Notes: generated by a model not told the origin, from the sequence alone. A stretch of 56,576 bases of DNA from Anaerolineae bacterium (GCA_022013685.1 JAKLPV010000191.1:1-56576), one strand, 5' to 3'; positions 1 through 8,294 are shown, numbered from the stretch's first letter. A program made the numbers and translations.

Positions 1-1
1 C

Positions 2-88
2 TTGCTGGGGGTCTTTACCATCATCACCCTCGTGCGCCCCTCGGTCAAGGAAATGTTTGACTCGAAAATGCTGGCAAAAGCTGCTTGA
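2..88 (+). CDS. C-terminal tail of a membrane protein (partial)
   Basis: Reading frame open from the window edge to a TGA at 86-88, giving 28 residues. They start with a hydrophobic run (LLGVFTIITLVRP) and end with a short polar tail containing Lys. This looks like the last transmembrane helix and cytoplasmic tail of a transporter or permease whose body lies before the window. The family cannot be told from this fragment. Confidence 0.4.
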   Translation: MLGVFTIITLVRPSVKEMFDSKMLAKAA

Positions 89-205
89 TAAAGTGTATTG
101 AACTTGTTCAGATGTGGCCTATGCTTGCCCGTTCTGTGATATATCGGTTGAAGATGTCAAGCTGAGCGATGCGGAGAGATTAGATTTTGTAATACTTCTT
201 GGTTC

Positions 206-234
206 TTGACTTACAAATCAAAAAAATGTAACAT
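206..234 (+). promoter_or_regulatory. sigma70-type promoter of the vapBC-like operon
   Basis: TTGACT at 206-211 and TAACAT at 229-234 are separated by exactly 17 bases, the canonical spacing. Transcription would begin near 241, about 20 bases before the GTG start of the antitoxin gene. A purine-rich GAAAGGA at 244-250 can serve as ribosome binding site. Confidence 0.55.
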
Positions 235-260
235 ATTGGTTGTGAAAGGATATTTTCAAA

Positions 261-491
261 GTGGAGACTTACGCAACCATCAAAGGACAGATTGTCATCC
301 CGGCGGCTTTACGCAGGAAGTATGGGATTAAGAGCGGCACAAAAATCATCGTCACCGATACTGGTGAGGGGATTGTCTTGAAGCCGGTCACGGAACAATA
401 TCTCAAGGGCCTGCAAGGCTCGCTTAAGGGCAAGGGTGGCTTGAAGATTTTGCTGGACGAACGCGCCAAAGATACGCAAAAGGAAGGCTAA
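261..491 (+). CDS. vapB: AbrB/MazE-family antitoxin (VapB-like)
   Basis: This 76-residue protein starts with the SpoVT/AbrB swapped-hairpin DNA-binding signature (ATIKGQIVIPAALRRKYGIKSG, about residues 5-26), followed by the typical 'G-T-K-I-I-V' strand. The C-terminal half is basic and polar and would wrap around the toxin. The GTG start fits the purine-rich site at 244-250; the next in-frame start would delete the domain. The gene ends two bases before the PIN-domain toxin gene, the standard antitoxin-first layout. By analogy with characterised pairs it should neutralise the toxin and repress the shared promoter at 206-234. Confidence 0.85.
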   Translation: METYATIKGQIVIPAALRRKYGIKSGTKIIVTDTGEGIVLKPVTEQYLKGLQGSLKGKGGLKILLDERAKDTQKEG

Positions 492-493
492 CC

Positions 494-892
494 ATGGCGG
501 TCAAGGTTCTTGACGCTTACGCGTTGATGGCTTTCTTTGAAGATGAACCCGGCGCGGATGCTGTGCGCGCAATCATCCAGGAATCGGTTGAAAAGGAGAG
601 TTCCCTGGCGATGTCTGTGGTCAATTTGGGGGAAATTTGGTATGCGATTGCGCGCTCCAATTCTGCTGAAGTTGCTGACCGTTATATTGGCGACATTAAA
701 GGCATGGGCATTGAGATTGTCGATGCCGATTGGGCGCTGACCCGTCAGGCAGCGAACTTCAAGGCCAGGGGCAATATTTCTTATGCTGATTCATTTGCCG
801 CGGCGCTGGCGGTGTTGAAAAACGCCGAACTGGTGACCGGGGATAAAGAGTTTAAGCCCTTGGAAGGTGAAATCAGGATTATGTGGCTGTAA
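494..892 (+). CDS. vapC: PIN-domain ribonuclease toxin (VapC-like)
   Basis: A 132-residue protein of normal VapC length. The four acidic residues expected of a PIN metal centre are visible: D7 in VLDAYAL, E47 in NLGEIW, D99 in YADSFAAALA and D117 in LVTGDKEF. VapC toxins are Mg2+-dependent RNases that cut tRNA or rRNA. The ATG lies 2 bases after the antitoxin stop, with AAGGAAGG at 480-487 as ribosome binding site, so translation is probably coupled. All catalytic residues are present and nothing suggests inactivation. Confidence 0.88.
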   Translation: MAVKVLDAYALMAFFEDEPGADAVRAIIQESVEKESSLAMSVVNLGEIWYAIARSNSAEVADRYIGDIKGMGIEIVDADWALTRQAANFKARGNISYADSFAAALAVLKNAELVTGDKEFKPLEGEIRIMWL

Positions 893-926
893 AATAGCCT
901 GTTGCTTGAAAATACCAAGATGTGTG

Positions 927-960
927 CAGAAATGGCCTTTGGCTTTCTGAGCGTTTTTTT
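927..960 (+). terminator. intrinsic terminator after vapBC
   Basis: Stem CAGAAA(TG bulge)GCC pairs with GGCTTTCTG across a TTT loop (927-949) and is followed by a run of seven T at 954-960. It lies 35 bases after the toxin stop codon. Confidence 0.65.
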
Positions 961-986
961 ATTTTGACGGGCAGCCATTGGAGCTT

Positions 987-1745
987 ATGCAATACAAATT
1001 TGTAAAAGAACAGCCAGACTATTCAGACTTTACCAGCGGACGGGTGTTTTATAGCCTGCCCGGCCATCCTGCTTTTCCTGTCAGGCTGGCGAGTGAGATA
1101 TTTCAGCGTTGTTTGGCGAAGCGCGTAGCAATTTATCAGGATTCATCCCCGTGCAGCCTGTACGATCCTTGTTGCGGGGCCGCTTATCACCTGGCTGTGC
1201 TGGCTTATTTCCACGGTGAAAGCATCCGAGAAGTCATCGGCTCAGATGTGGATGAGAAAGCCGTCGCTTTTGCAGAGCGAAACCTTGGGCTGCTTAGCGT
1301 CGCTGGTTTGGACAAGCGAATTCATGAAATCTCCGCGCTGATCGGGCAGTACAATAAGGATTCCCATCGAGACGCTTTACAAAGCGCCCATATTTTGAGA
1401 AACAGATTAACCGCTTTGACTAAAGATCATGCCCTGGAAACAAGGGTATTTCAAGCCAGCGCCACAGACAGGAGAGAGATTCTGAATAACATAAAACCTA
1501 AATCTGTGGATATTGTCTTTACAGATGTTCCCTATGGACAGCATTCTCATTGGCGCGATTCTGACTCGAACGAGTTGTCTGATCCATTAGGGTCGATGCT
1601 TGGTTTGCTTCTCGATATCTTATCTCCATCAAGCATTGTTGCAATTGTTTCTGACAAGGGCCAGAAGGTGCTGCATGAAGGTTATCAACGCATTGAACAA
1701 TTTCAGATAGGAAAAAGGCGAATGGTTATGCTGAGACCGGTCTGA
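987..1745 (+). CDS. AviRa-like rRNA methyltransferase
   Basis: 252 residues. The N-terminal stretch GLPAFPVR-like (here SLPGHPAFPVRLASEIFQRC, about 23-42), the SAM-binding motif DPCCG (60-64) and the catalytic-type motif TDVPYG followed by W (179-189) match the layout of the AviRa family. Those are Rossmann methyltransferases that modify 23S rRNA and protect against avilamycin-type orthosomycins. I chose ATG 987 because the conserved region begins right after it; an in-frame TTG at 978 would add three residues, and GGAG at 980-983 is close for the ATG. The target could also be another structured RNA. Whether it gives resistance cannot be read from the sequence. Confidence 0.7.
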   Translation: MQYKFVKEQPDYSDFTSGRVFYSLPGHPAFPVRLASEIFQRCLAKRVAIYQDSSPCSLYDPCCGAAYHLAVLAYFHGESIREVIGSDVDEKAVAFAERNLGLLSVAGLDKRIHEISALIGQYNKDSHRDALQSAHILRNRLTALTKDHALETRVFQASATDRREILNNIKPKSVDIVFTDVPYGQHSHWRDSDSNELSDPLGSMLGLLLDILSPSSIVAIVSDKGQKVLHEGYQRIEQFQIGKRRMVMLRPV

Positions 1746-1773
1746 AAATCGCCTGCCTGTTTCCAGGAACAAT

Positions 1774-2274
1774 ATGACAAATTACCTGATCGAAGAATGG
1801 AGTGAGACACATCCGAGCTGGGGTGAGTTTGCGGCCTGCCTTGAGATGGTGGCCCCTGAACAGGCCCCATTTGTGTTTGGGGATTACTGCCGCGCGTATC
1901 CGGCATATTTACTGGTTGCGCTCCGCCTGAACGAGGTTGTTGGCTTCCTGAGATTTGCAGTTCAGCCGATCGGCCCGGAGGCAAACTGCCCGGTCTTGTG
2001 CCTGGATGGCGTTCCGCTGACCGAAGCCAAGATCCATGCTTTTGCCGTGCGCGAGGATGCCAGACGCCAGGGCCTCGGCACGGCATTGCAGAAACAGGCC
2101 ATAATCCGCGCCAAGGAACTTGGTTGTTACCAGCTGGCATCTTATAGCAGCTACGGGCGTGACGCCAATTATCACATCAAACTTTCCCTGGGTTTTGCGG
2201 CGCAGCCAGAGTCTCACGGAGAAAACAAACAAGGTGTATATTTCGTTATGCCGCTTCAGAACAAGATATCTTAA
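1774..2274 (+). CDS. GNAT-family N-acetyltransferase
   Basis: 166 residues. The acetyl-CoA pyrophosphate loop is visible as VREDARRQGLGTALQKQAI (about residues 92-110), with the Q/RxxGxG/A core. It is preceded by the beta-4 strand (KIHAFAVRED) and followed by a late 'N..I..SLGF' segment typical of GNAT domains (YHIKLSLGFAAQ). The first 60 residues are less conserved and should form the acceptor site. The substrate cannot be predicted. It lies 28 bases after the methyltransferase and 9 bases before the next gene, so it is likely co-transcribed with both. Confidence 0.8.
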   Translation: MTNYLIEEWSETHPSWGEFAACLEMVAPEQAPFVFGDYCRAYPAYLLVALRLNEVVGFLRFAVQPIGPEANCPVLCLDGVPLTEAKIHAFAVREDARRQGLGTALQKQAIIRAKELGCYQLASYSSYGRDANYHIKLSLGFAAQPESHGENKQGVYFVMPLQNKIS

Positions 2275-2283
2275 GGAGAAAAA

Positions 2284-2583
2284 ATGTACGGACTAATCGG
2301 CAAAATCAAAACCACTCCCGGTGGGCGGGATGCGTTGGCCCAGATCCTGCTCGAAGGTGTTTCGGGCATGCCTGGCTGTCTGAGTTACATCGTTGCGCAA
2401 GACCCCTCCGACCCGGATGCCCTCTGGGTCACCGAGGTTTGGGAAGACCAGGAGTTTCATCGGGCTTCCCTGTCCCTGCCATCGGTGCAGGCGGCGATTG
2501 CCAAAGGGCGCCCGCTCATCGCCGGGTTTGGTGAGCGTTTTGAAACCATTCCGCTTGGCGGGCATGGGTTAAGTAACCATTAA
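2284..2583 (+). CDS. ABM-domain monooxygenase-like protein
   Basis: 99 residues forming one antibiotic-biosynthesis-monooxygenase (dimeric ferredoxin-like) domain: MYGLIGKIKTTPGGRDAL at the start, the central GCLSYIV strand, ALWVTEVWEDQEFHRAS, and a C-terminal FETIPLGG. The W-x-x-x-x-F/H pattern is common in YgiN-like quinol monooxygenases. A strong AAGGAG (2273-2278) precedes the ATG. The substrate is unknown; members act on quinols or polyketides, or protect against reactive species. Confidence 0.75.
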   Translation: MYGLIGKIKTTPGGRDALAQILLEGVSGMPGCLSYIVAQDPSDPDALWVTEVWEDQEFHRASLSLPSVQAAIAKGRPLIAGFGERFETIPLGGHGLSNH

Positions 2584-2596
2584 AAGGAGAGTACTG

Positions 2597-3463
2597 ATGA
2601 ATAAAGCAGAACGTACCGGATGGATTGTTTTCCCCATTCTGATTCTAATCGCCGTGGGCGTGGCCTGGGCCGGATCGCAGGGAGGCAGCCAGGTGGGCGG
2701 GATTCCCGTCTTTGCGCTGGCGGTCGGGCTGGCGTTCATCGTCCAGTGGATTGTGTTTGTACCCTCCTTCATCAAACAGACCGAGAAATTCTTCGACCTG
2801 ACCGGCAGCCTGACCTACATCTCGATCACCCTGCTGGCGGTTTTTCTCAGCCCCGGAGCGGATGCGCGTGCCTACCTGCTGGCGGGCATGGTCATTGTCT
2901 GGGCTGTGCGGTTGGGGTCATTCCTGTTTGGCCGCATCAAAAAAGCCGGCAAGGATGACCGTTTCGATGAGTTGAAGCCCTCCTTCATCCGCTTCCTGAA
3001 CGTCTGGACGATCCAGGGACTGTGGGTGACCTTCACCGCCGCTGCGGCCTGGGTGGCGATCACCTCCGCCACGCGCGTCGGGCTGGATGTCTTCGCCCTG
3101 ATCGGTTTACTGGTCTGGGTCTTTGGGTTCGGCTTCGAGGTCGTTGCCGACAACCAGAAAAGCCGCTTCAACGCCGACCCGGCCAAAAAAGGCAAGTTTA
3201 TCCGCAGCGGATTGTGGGCCAGATCGCGCCACCCCAACTATTTTGGCGAGATTGTGCTCTGGCTGGGCGTGGCGATCATCGCCATCCCTGTCTTGCAAGG
3301 CTGGCAGTGGGTTGCCATGATTTCCCCGCTTTTTGTGGCCCTGCTGTTGATTCGCGTCAGCGGCATTCCGCTGCTTGAGCAAAAGTCCGATAAAAAATGG
3401 GGCGGCCAACCCGACTACGAAGAGTACAAAAAGAATACCCCGGTGTTGATTCCGAAGCTGTAA
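2597..3463 (+). CDS. DUF1295 membrane protein, steroid 5-alpha-reductase-like
   Basis: 288 residues with about seven hydrophobic segments. The C-terminal half carries the hallmark of the DUF1295/ICMT/steroid-reductase fold: a basic stretch KSRFNADPAKKGKFIRSGLWARSRHPNYFGE (centre near 200-215), two hydrophobic helices, then YEEYKKNTPVLIPK at the end. Members are integral membrane enzymes that bind NADPH or a methyl donor next to a lipid substrate. AAAGGAG at 2583-2589 sets the start. It follows the small monooxygenase by 13 bases. The reaction is unknown. Confidence 0.82.
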   Translation: MNKAERTGWIVFPILILIAVGVAWAGSQGGSQVGGIPVFALAVGLAFIVQWIVFVPSFIKQTEKFFDLTGSLTYISITLLAVFLSPGADARAYLLAGMVIVWAVRLGSFLFGRIKKAGKDDRFDELKPSFIRFLNVWTIQGLWVTFTAAAAWVAITSATRVGLDVFALIGLLVWVFGFGFEVVADNQKSRFNADPAKKGKFIRSGLWARSRHPNYFGEIVLWLGVAIIAIPVLQGWQWVAMISPLFVALLLIRVSGIPLLEQKSDKKWGGQPDYEEYKKNTPVLIPKL

Positions 3464-3477
3464 CTGGGGTTTGCGCA

Positions 3478-4269
3478 ATGAAAATTGCCTGTTTTAGCGT
3501 TGCCGCGCTCGACTTTTTTCCGCAGCAAAACGAACATTATGCCGGCGGAAACTCCCTCAACCAGGCTGTCCGCTTTCGCCAGTTGGGCCACGAAACGGCC
3601 TTTGTTGGCCCGTTGGGTACGGACGCAGCCGGTGACCGGATTTTCGACCTGCTCCGGCGCGAGGGCGTCGACCTGGCCTGCACCCATCGCCTGGACGGCG
3701 AAACCGCCTCGAACCAGCTCGTTAACGATGAATGGGGTGAGCGCTTTGGCGTGGATGGCGCCTGGAAGAATGGCGTCTACGCCGATTATTGCCTGAGCGA
3801 ATCAGACTGGGATTTTATGGGCCGCTGTGATGTCTGGGCGACCCATGTCAATGGGCCGAATTTTGCGGAGGCGGTTCGCCGCAAGCCTGCCGGAAAATTC
3901 ATGGCGGTCGATTTTTTGCACCTGCAAGAGTATGATGTGCTGGAGAAATATCCGGGCGCGGTCAATATCGCCTATTTCGGCGGGACACGGGATATGGCCG
4001 ATGACCTTCTCCGCATTTCACAGCGCAACAAAGGCCTGCTCGTCCTGACCCTGGGCGCGGAAGGCAGCCTCGCTTTTGAAGGCGGGAAAACCTGCACCCA
4101 GCCGGCCCTGCCCATCGATAAAGTGGTCGACACCACCGGCTGCGGCGACGCCTTCCAGGCTGGTTTTACCTCGGAATTTTTAAAAACCGGCGACATCCCG
4201 GCGGCCCTGCTGGCTGGCGCCGAATTGGGGCGCCTGGCCGCGTCCAGCTTTGGCGGTGTGCCATGGTAA
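3478..4269 (+). CDS. PfkB-family kinase, fructoselysine-6-kinase-like
   Basis: 263 residues, short for a PfkB kinase, as fructoselysine 6-kinases are. It shares their landmarks: N-terminal VAALDFFPQ, AGGNSLNQAVRFRQLG, the segment GVYADYCLSESDW (compare MADFALSEEDY in FrlD), and the ATP/catalytic motif DTTGCGDAF with catalytic Asp near 224. FrlD phosphorylates fructoselysine, an Amadori product. No deglycase (FrlB) lies nearby, so the substrate could be another sugar amine. The ATG at 3478 starts the conserved first strand. It overlaps the next gene by 7 bases. Confidence 0.72.
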   Translation: MKIACFSVAALDFFPQQNEHYAGGNSLNQAVRFRQLGHETAFVGPLGTDAAGDRIFDLLRREGVDLACTHRLDGETASNQLVNDEWGERFGVDGAWKNGVYADYCLSESDWDFMGRCDVWATHVNGPNFAEAVRRKPAGKFMAVDFLHLQEYDVLEKYPGAVNIAYFGGTRDMADDLLRISQRNKGLLVLTLGAEGSLAFEGGKTCTQPALPIDKVVDTTGCGDAFQAGFTSEFLKTGDIPAALLAGAELGRLAASSFGGVPW

Positions 4270-5164
4270 ACCGGATGCGTTCCTGGCGTTACTGGGCGCG
4301 CCTGTTGGCTGTCGGCGTGTTGGCCTTGTACCCGGCCCTGATTTTTGCCTATCCCTGGACGGTTTCTGCCATGATGATACGCCCGGCGCAGCATGTGGTC
4401 TGCTGCCGGTCCCCGGCTGATTTTGGCGCGGATTATGAGCCGGTCAGCCTGACCGCCCCGGATGGCGTCCGCCTCGCAGGCTGGTACATCCCCTCGCAGA
4501 ATGGGGCGGCAGTTATCCTGCTGCATGGCTACGGCGGCGACCGCCTCGGAACGTTGGAATATGCCCGCATGTTATCCGCGCGCGGGTACGGGGTGCTGCT
4601 TTACGACCAGCGCGCCACTGGCGAAAGCGAAGGCGAAATGCTTTCCTGGGGCTGGCGCGATGTGGCCGATGTGCAGGCTCCCCTGGACTTCCTGCTGGCT
4701 CGTGATGAGGTTGAACCGGGGCGGATCGGCGTCATGGGCTGTTCGACCGGGGCAGAGATTGCCATCAATGCCGCAGCCAGTTTTGACGAAATCGCGCAGT
4801 GCTGGCCGATGCGCCCTATTACGCCACCGCCGGCGATTCCTGGCCTCCCTTCGACCTGACCGACACGCTCGGCTGGCCTATTTATCCGCTGTTCATCAAA
4901 TTGATGGAATGGCGCAGCGGAGCAACGGCGCCGATGTCGCTGGGCGAGGCGGTGACGAAAATTGCGCCGCGCCCATTGATGCTAATCAGCGCGGGCTTGA
5001 ACGAATATGAGCAGTTCCGCGCCCGGCGCTACTTTGAACTGGCTGGTGAGCCGAAGGAATACTGGGTTGTTGATGAAGCTGAACACGGCGGGGTGTTTTC
5101 CCAGCCTGAAGCCTACCAATCCAGGATGGTGGAATTTTTCGACCAAGCCTTGCTGGAGCCATAG
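4263..5164 (+). pseudogene. alpha/beta hydrolase broken by one frameshift
   Basis: Two frames together encode one hydrolase. The 5' part (from ATG 4263) has an N-terminal membrane anchor (about residues 9-32), the strand ILLHGYGGDR with the oxyanion HG, YDQRATGESEG and the nucleophile elbow GCSTGAE. After EIAQ at about 4797-4799 the frame changes, and the continuation VLADAPYYATAGDSW to a C-terminal H (EAEHGGVF) and D runs to 5164. The switch is -1, equal to one missing base near 4797-4800. The second part holds the acid and His of the triad, so neither half would work alone. It is either a real inactivation or an assembly error. Confidence 0.75.
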
Positions 5165-5282
5165 CGCACTTTTTTCGCGGGCGTAATGATGTCACCGTTG
5201 AGGCGTTGGTTGCAAAATCTGGCGCAGGATGAATCTTGCAAAATACCGGATACAATCACGAACGACCCATGGAGGATTTCCA

Positions 5283-6392
5283 ATGAAGATCGAACAAATT
5301 ACCCTGCATCACCTGCGTATGCCGCTCGTTGCCCATTTTGAAACCTCCTTTGGACGGATTTTTGAGCGTGACTGTATCCTGGTTGAAATCCAGTCCGAAG
5401 GGCTGACGGGTTGGGGCGAGTGTGTCGCCGACCGTGATCCCGGTTATTGCTACGAGACATCCGGCACTGCCTGGCACATTCTGATGGATTTCATCGTCCC
5501 GCAGATTTTGGGAAAAGAACTGTCCGACGCCGCAGATTTTCAAGAGCGCGTAGCCAACATCCGCGGGCATCAACTGGCCAAGGCCGGGGTCGAGATGGCG
5601 CTCTGGGATTTGCTCGGCCAGCATCAGGGCAAAAGTCTGCGCCAGCTTTTCGGCGGGATAAAAGCGCAGGTTCCGGTCGGGGTTTCAGTCGGATTACAGG
5701 ATTCGCCCGAGATCCTGCTCCAGACTGTCGAAAAGTACCTGGCTGATGGCTACCGGCGCGTCAAACTCAAGATCAAGCCGGGCCGCGATATTGGCGACAC
5801 CGCGGCGGTGCGCCGCGCTTTTCCGCAGCTTCAGTTACAGGTAGACGCCAATTCAGCCTACACGCTCGAAACCGCCCGGGCCTTGCTGCCGCTCGACGAC
5901 CTGGGCCTGCTGCTGATCGAGCAGCCGCTTTTCGAAGATGATATTTGGGATCACGCCAGCTTGCAAAAACTGCTCAAAACCCCCGTTTGTCTTGATGAAA
6001 GCATCGTCAGCCCGCGCCATGCCCGTTATGCCCTTGAAATGCAGGCTTGCCGCGTCATCAATATCAAACCGGCGCGCTGCGGCGGCCTGGGGCAGGGCAT
6101 TGAAATCCACGAGATGTGCCAGGCCGCCGGGATTCCGGTCTGGTGCGGCGGGATGCTCGAAACGAATATTGGACGCGCCTCAAACCTGGCCCTGGCCTCG
6201 TTACCGAATTTTTCGCTACCCGGAGACATCTCCGCTTCGGCGCGCTACTACCATGAAGATGTGACTGAGGAAACTTTCGCCCTTAACGCCGATAGCACTA
6301 TCACCGTCCCCGACAAACCGGGCCTGGGCGTGACGGTCGTCCGCGCCCAGGTGGAGAAGTTCGAACAGGCCAGGGTTGTGTTTCAGGCTTAA
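5283..6392 (+). CDS. menC: o-succinylbenzoate synthase / N-acylamino acid racemase (enolase superfamily)
   Basis: 369 residues with the complete muconate-lactonizing subgroup active site: K161-x-K163 (KLKIK), metal ligands D188 (VDAN), E213 (IEQP) and D238 (LDES), and the opposing base K262 (NIKPAR). The C-terminal CGGMLETNIGRASNLALASLPNFSLPGD is typical of the promiscuous NSAR/OSBS branch. OSBS dehydrates SHCHC in menaquinone synthesis; NSAR members racemise N-succinyl amino acids. No other men genes are in the window, so the two roles cannot be separated. GGAGG at 5272-5276 sets the ATG. Confidence 0.82.
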   Translation: MKIEQITLHHLRMPLVAHFETSFGRIFERDCILVEIQSEGLTGWGECVADRDPGYCYETSGTAWHILMDFIVPQILGKELSDAADFQERVANIRGHQLAKAGVEMALWDLLGQHQGKSLRQLFGGIKAQVPVGVSVGLQDSPEILLQTVEKYLADGYRRVKLKIKPGRDIGDTAAVRRAFPQLQLQVDANSAYTLETARALLPLDDLGLLLIEQPLFEDDIWDHASLQKLLKTPVCLDESIVSPRHARYALEMQACRVINIKPARCGGLGQGIEIHEMCQAAGIPVWCGGMLETNIGRASNLALASLPNFSLPGDISASARYYHEDVTEETFALNADSTITVPDKPGLGVTVVRAQVEKFEQARVVFQA

Positions 6393-6417
6393 TAGGCATC
6401 TTGAAAATCATCTTCCC

Positions 6418-6439
6418 TGTGGCAATTTTGCCATTTTTT
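6418..6439 (+). terminator. intrinsic terminator between convergent genes
   Basis: TGGCA pairs with TGCCA around a short AT loop (6420-6433), followed by six T. It lies 26 bases after the menC-like stop and just before the 3' end of the opposite-strand gene, so it may serve the plus-strand transcript. The stem is only five or six pairs. Confidence 0.45.
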
Positions 6440-6443
6440 GATG

Positions 6444-7142
6444 TTAGTGACGATCAGGAATGCTGATTTCGGTCAGGTCGAAAACTGGCCCATCCTTGCA
6501 TGCCAGACGGATGCCGTTTCTTGTGCCCACCGCGCACACGCCGCATTCAGCCAGTCCGCCGCAGGGAACCGAAGTTTCGATAAAAACTTGCGCATAGCCA
6601 GATAAAAGGCGAAGAGAGTCTGATACAGGTTGGCTGGCGAGGATGGATTCGATTTGCTCGCGTGGAATATCAAGCGCGGCGTAATCGGCCCAGCGGGCGG
6701 CCTCGGGCAGGGTGGCGCGAGGCAGGATTTCGACTGAGAGCGGAATCCCTGCCGGGGTGCTTTCGGCGACCAGGGCCACTTCGGCTCCTTGGCGGTGACA
6801 GGCTTCGAGCAGGGCCAAAACCCGCCCTGGCGATCCGCTCCAGGAAGCCAGCAGTACTCTCCGCGCGGCGGGCGGCAGGCGGAAGCCTTTTCCGAGCGGG
6901 CCTTTCAGCCCCAGGCTTGTGCCGGGAGTCCATGCAACTGGCAGGGGCGCGGCAGCGTAGAATCCATTGCGGGTTGGTGCGGCAAGATAAACGGGAACAG
7001 GCAAAGGTGAGTCTGCTTCGCTGGCAGCCTGGGCCAGCAGGTATTGGCCGGGCGCGGGCATCAATGCCTCAGGGCAAAGAATCCGCGCAGCGCGCCATTC
7101 ATTTATATATGTTTCATCAACGCGACCCTCTGCGATATGCAT
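6444..7142 (-). CDS. PyrK-like iron-sulfur flavoprotein subunit
   Basis: 232 residues. The C-terminus has the [2Fe-2S] motif of dihydroorotate dehydrogenase electron-transfer subunits: C194, C200, C203 and C215 in PCGGLAECGVC...LAC. Upstream are a GPLGKGF motif (81-87), the NAD-domain strand RRVLLAS and a Rossmann-like half. PyrK carries electrons from PyrD to NAD+ through FAD. The usual R-x-Y-S flavin motif is not clear; PVPVYLAAP stands in its place, so FAD binding may be altered. No pyrD is adjacent. It is transcribed away from the SPFH gene with about 43 bases between starts. Confidence 0.7.
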   Translation of the reverse strand: MHIAEGRVDETYINEWRAARILCPEALMPAPGQYLLAQAASEADSPLPVPVYLAAPTRNGFYAAAPLPVAWTPGTSLGLKGPLGKGFRLPPAARRVLLASWSGSPGRVLALLEACHRQGAEVALVAESTPAGIPLSVEILPRATLPEAARWADYAALDIPREQIESILASQPVSDSLRLLSGYAQVFIETSVPCGGLAECGVCAVGTRNGIRLACKDGPVFDLTEISIPDRH

Positions 7143-7160
7143 GGCCCAATGCTATCACGT

Positions 7161-7166
7161 TATAAT
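7161..7166 (+). promoter_or_regulatory. -10 element upstream of the SPFH gene
   Basis: TATAAT, a perfect consensus, 19 bases before the ATG at 7186. AAAAGGAG at 7172-7179 follows as ribosome binding site. No good -35 is seen at 17 bases, so strength is uncertain. The gap is shared with the divergent PyrK-like gene. Confidence 0.4.
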
Positions 7167-7185
7167 AATAAAAAAGGAGAAACCT

Positions 7186-8238
7186 ATGAATATTGCAAAT
7201 CTTTTTAGTATGGTTGCCGGGGCAGCCTGGTTGGGTTTTTTGGCTTTACTGGTTGTCATGTTGACCCGCGCCGGCAAGGGGCAGGGGGTTAAGGGTATGT
7301 CTACCCTGGTGGTGGCGGTTCTGGTCGTGGCAATTGTGCTCAGCACTTTGGGCGCTGGTTTGGTCTTTATTGAGCCAGACGAACTGGGTGTGGTCATCAC
7401 GATCGGCGCAGGTGGTATCAAACCTGAACCGCTAACAGCTGGTTTGCATTGGGTGGTTCCGTTTGTCGAACGGGTCGAGCGTTATACGATCCTCCGCCAA
7501 ACATACACCATGTCTTCGCTGGATACTGAAGGCCAGGTTGGCGGCGACGATACGATTCAGGTGCGAACCAAGGACGGCCAGCAGGTCTACATCGATGCTT
7601 CGGTGATCTATGCGGTCGACCCGTTGAAGGCGGTCGATCTGTACCGCACCTGGCGCACGAATTACCAGGATGGGTTGGTTCGCCCGCAGGCGCGCGGTGT
7701 GATTCGCGATGTGGCCTCGCAATATGGCGTTGAAGAGATTGTTTCTTCGCAGCGGGCCGAGATGGAACGTCAGATCACGGTTAAGTTGACCGAGGTTTTC
7801 GCGAGCAACAATCTGGTTTTGCAAGATTTCGTGCTGCGCAACATTCGTTTTAGCGATGAATATGCCACTGCGGTGGAGCAGAAGCAGATCGCCGAGCAGC
7901 AGGCCCAGCAGGCCAAGTTTGTGGTCGAGTCGAAGAAGCAGGAAGCCGAACAGGCCCGCCAGGTGGCGCAGGGTTCGGCAGACGCAGCCGTGATCGCCGC
8001 CCAAGGCCAGGGTCAGGCTTGGGTGATCCAAGCCCAGGCCGAAGCCGAAGCGCGTGTGATCCAGGCCAAAGCTGAGGCTGAAGCGCTTGCGTTGATCGCC
8101 CAAGTGCTGGCTGAAAACCCTGATTTGCTGACCTACCAGTACATCAACAAACTCTCGCCGAACGTCCAGGTGATGTTGCTGCCGAACAATGCCCCGTTCT
8201 TGTTCCCGTTGCCTGATTTACAGAATATCCCGCAGTAA
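7186..8238 (+). CDS. SPFH/prohibitin-domain membrane protein
   Basis: 350 residues. Two hydrophobic segments (about 8-28 and 40-62) are followed by an SPFH domain beginning FIEPDELGVVITIG and containing VRTKDGQQVYIDASVIYAVDP and the RGVIRDVASQYGVEEIVSSQR stretch. A long Ala/Gln/Glu-rich coiled coil (about 230-305) has repeats such as QAQAEAEARVIQAKAEAEA. The C-terminus PNVQVMLLPNNAPFLFPLP resembles prohibitin/HflK tails. Members form large membrane rings and often regulate FtsH-type proteolysis or membrane domains. No protease partner is adjacent. The gene is followed by a weak stem-loop at 8237-8260 with no T-run. Confidence 0.87.
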   Translation: MNIANLFSMVAGAAWLGFLALLVVMLTRAGKGQGVKGMSTLVVAVLVVAIVLSTLGAGLVFIEPDELGVVITIGAGGIKPEPLTAGLHWVVPFVERVERYTILRQTYTMSSLDTEGQVGGDDTIQVRTKDGQQVYIDASVIYAVDPLKAVDLYRTWRTNYQDGLVRPQARGVIRDVASQYGVEEIVSSQRAEMERQITVKLTEVFASNNLVLQDFVLRNIRFSDEYATAVEQKQIAEQQAQQAKFVVESKKQEAEQARQVAQGSADAAVIAAQGQGQAWVIQAQAEAEARVIQAKAEAEALALIAQVLAENPDLLTYQYINKLSPNVQVMLLPNNAPFLFPLPDLQNIPQ

Positions 8239-8294
8239 CACGTGTTTATTTTCTCGTGTTGACGATTGGAAAGTGGAAAGTGGCAAGGGTTGAG

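Noticed and set aside
4799-5164. Separate small gene starting at GTG 4799
   Set aside because: It continues the hydrolase begun at 4263 with no gap in the fold and lacks its own nucleophile, so it is the second half of a frameshifted gene.
8237-8260. Terminator after the SPFH gene (AACACG/CGTGTT arms)
   Set aside because: The stem is six pairs with a 12-base loop and has no following T-run.
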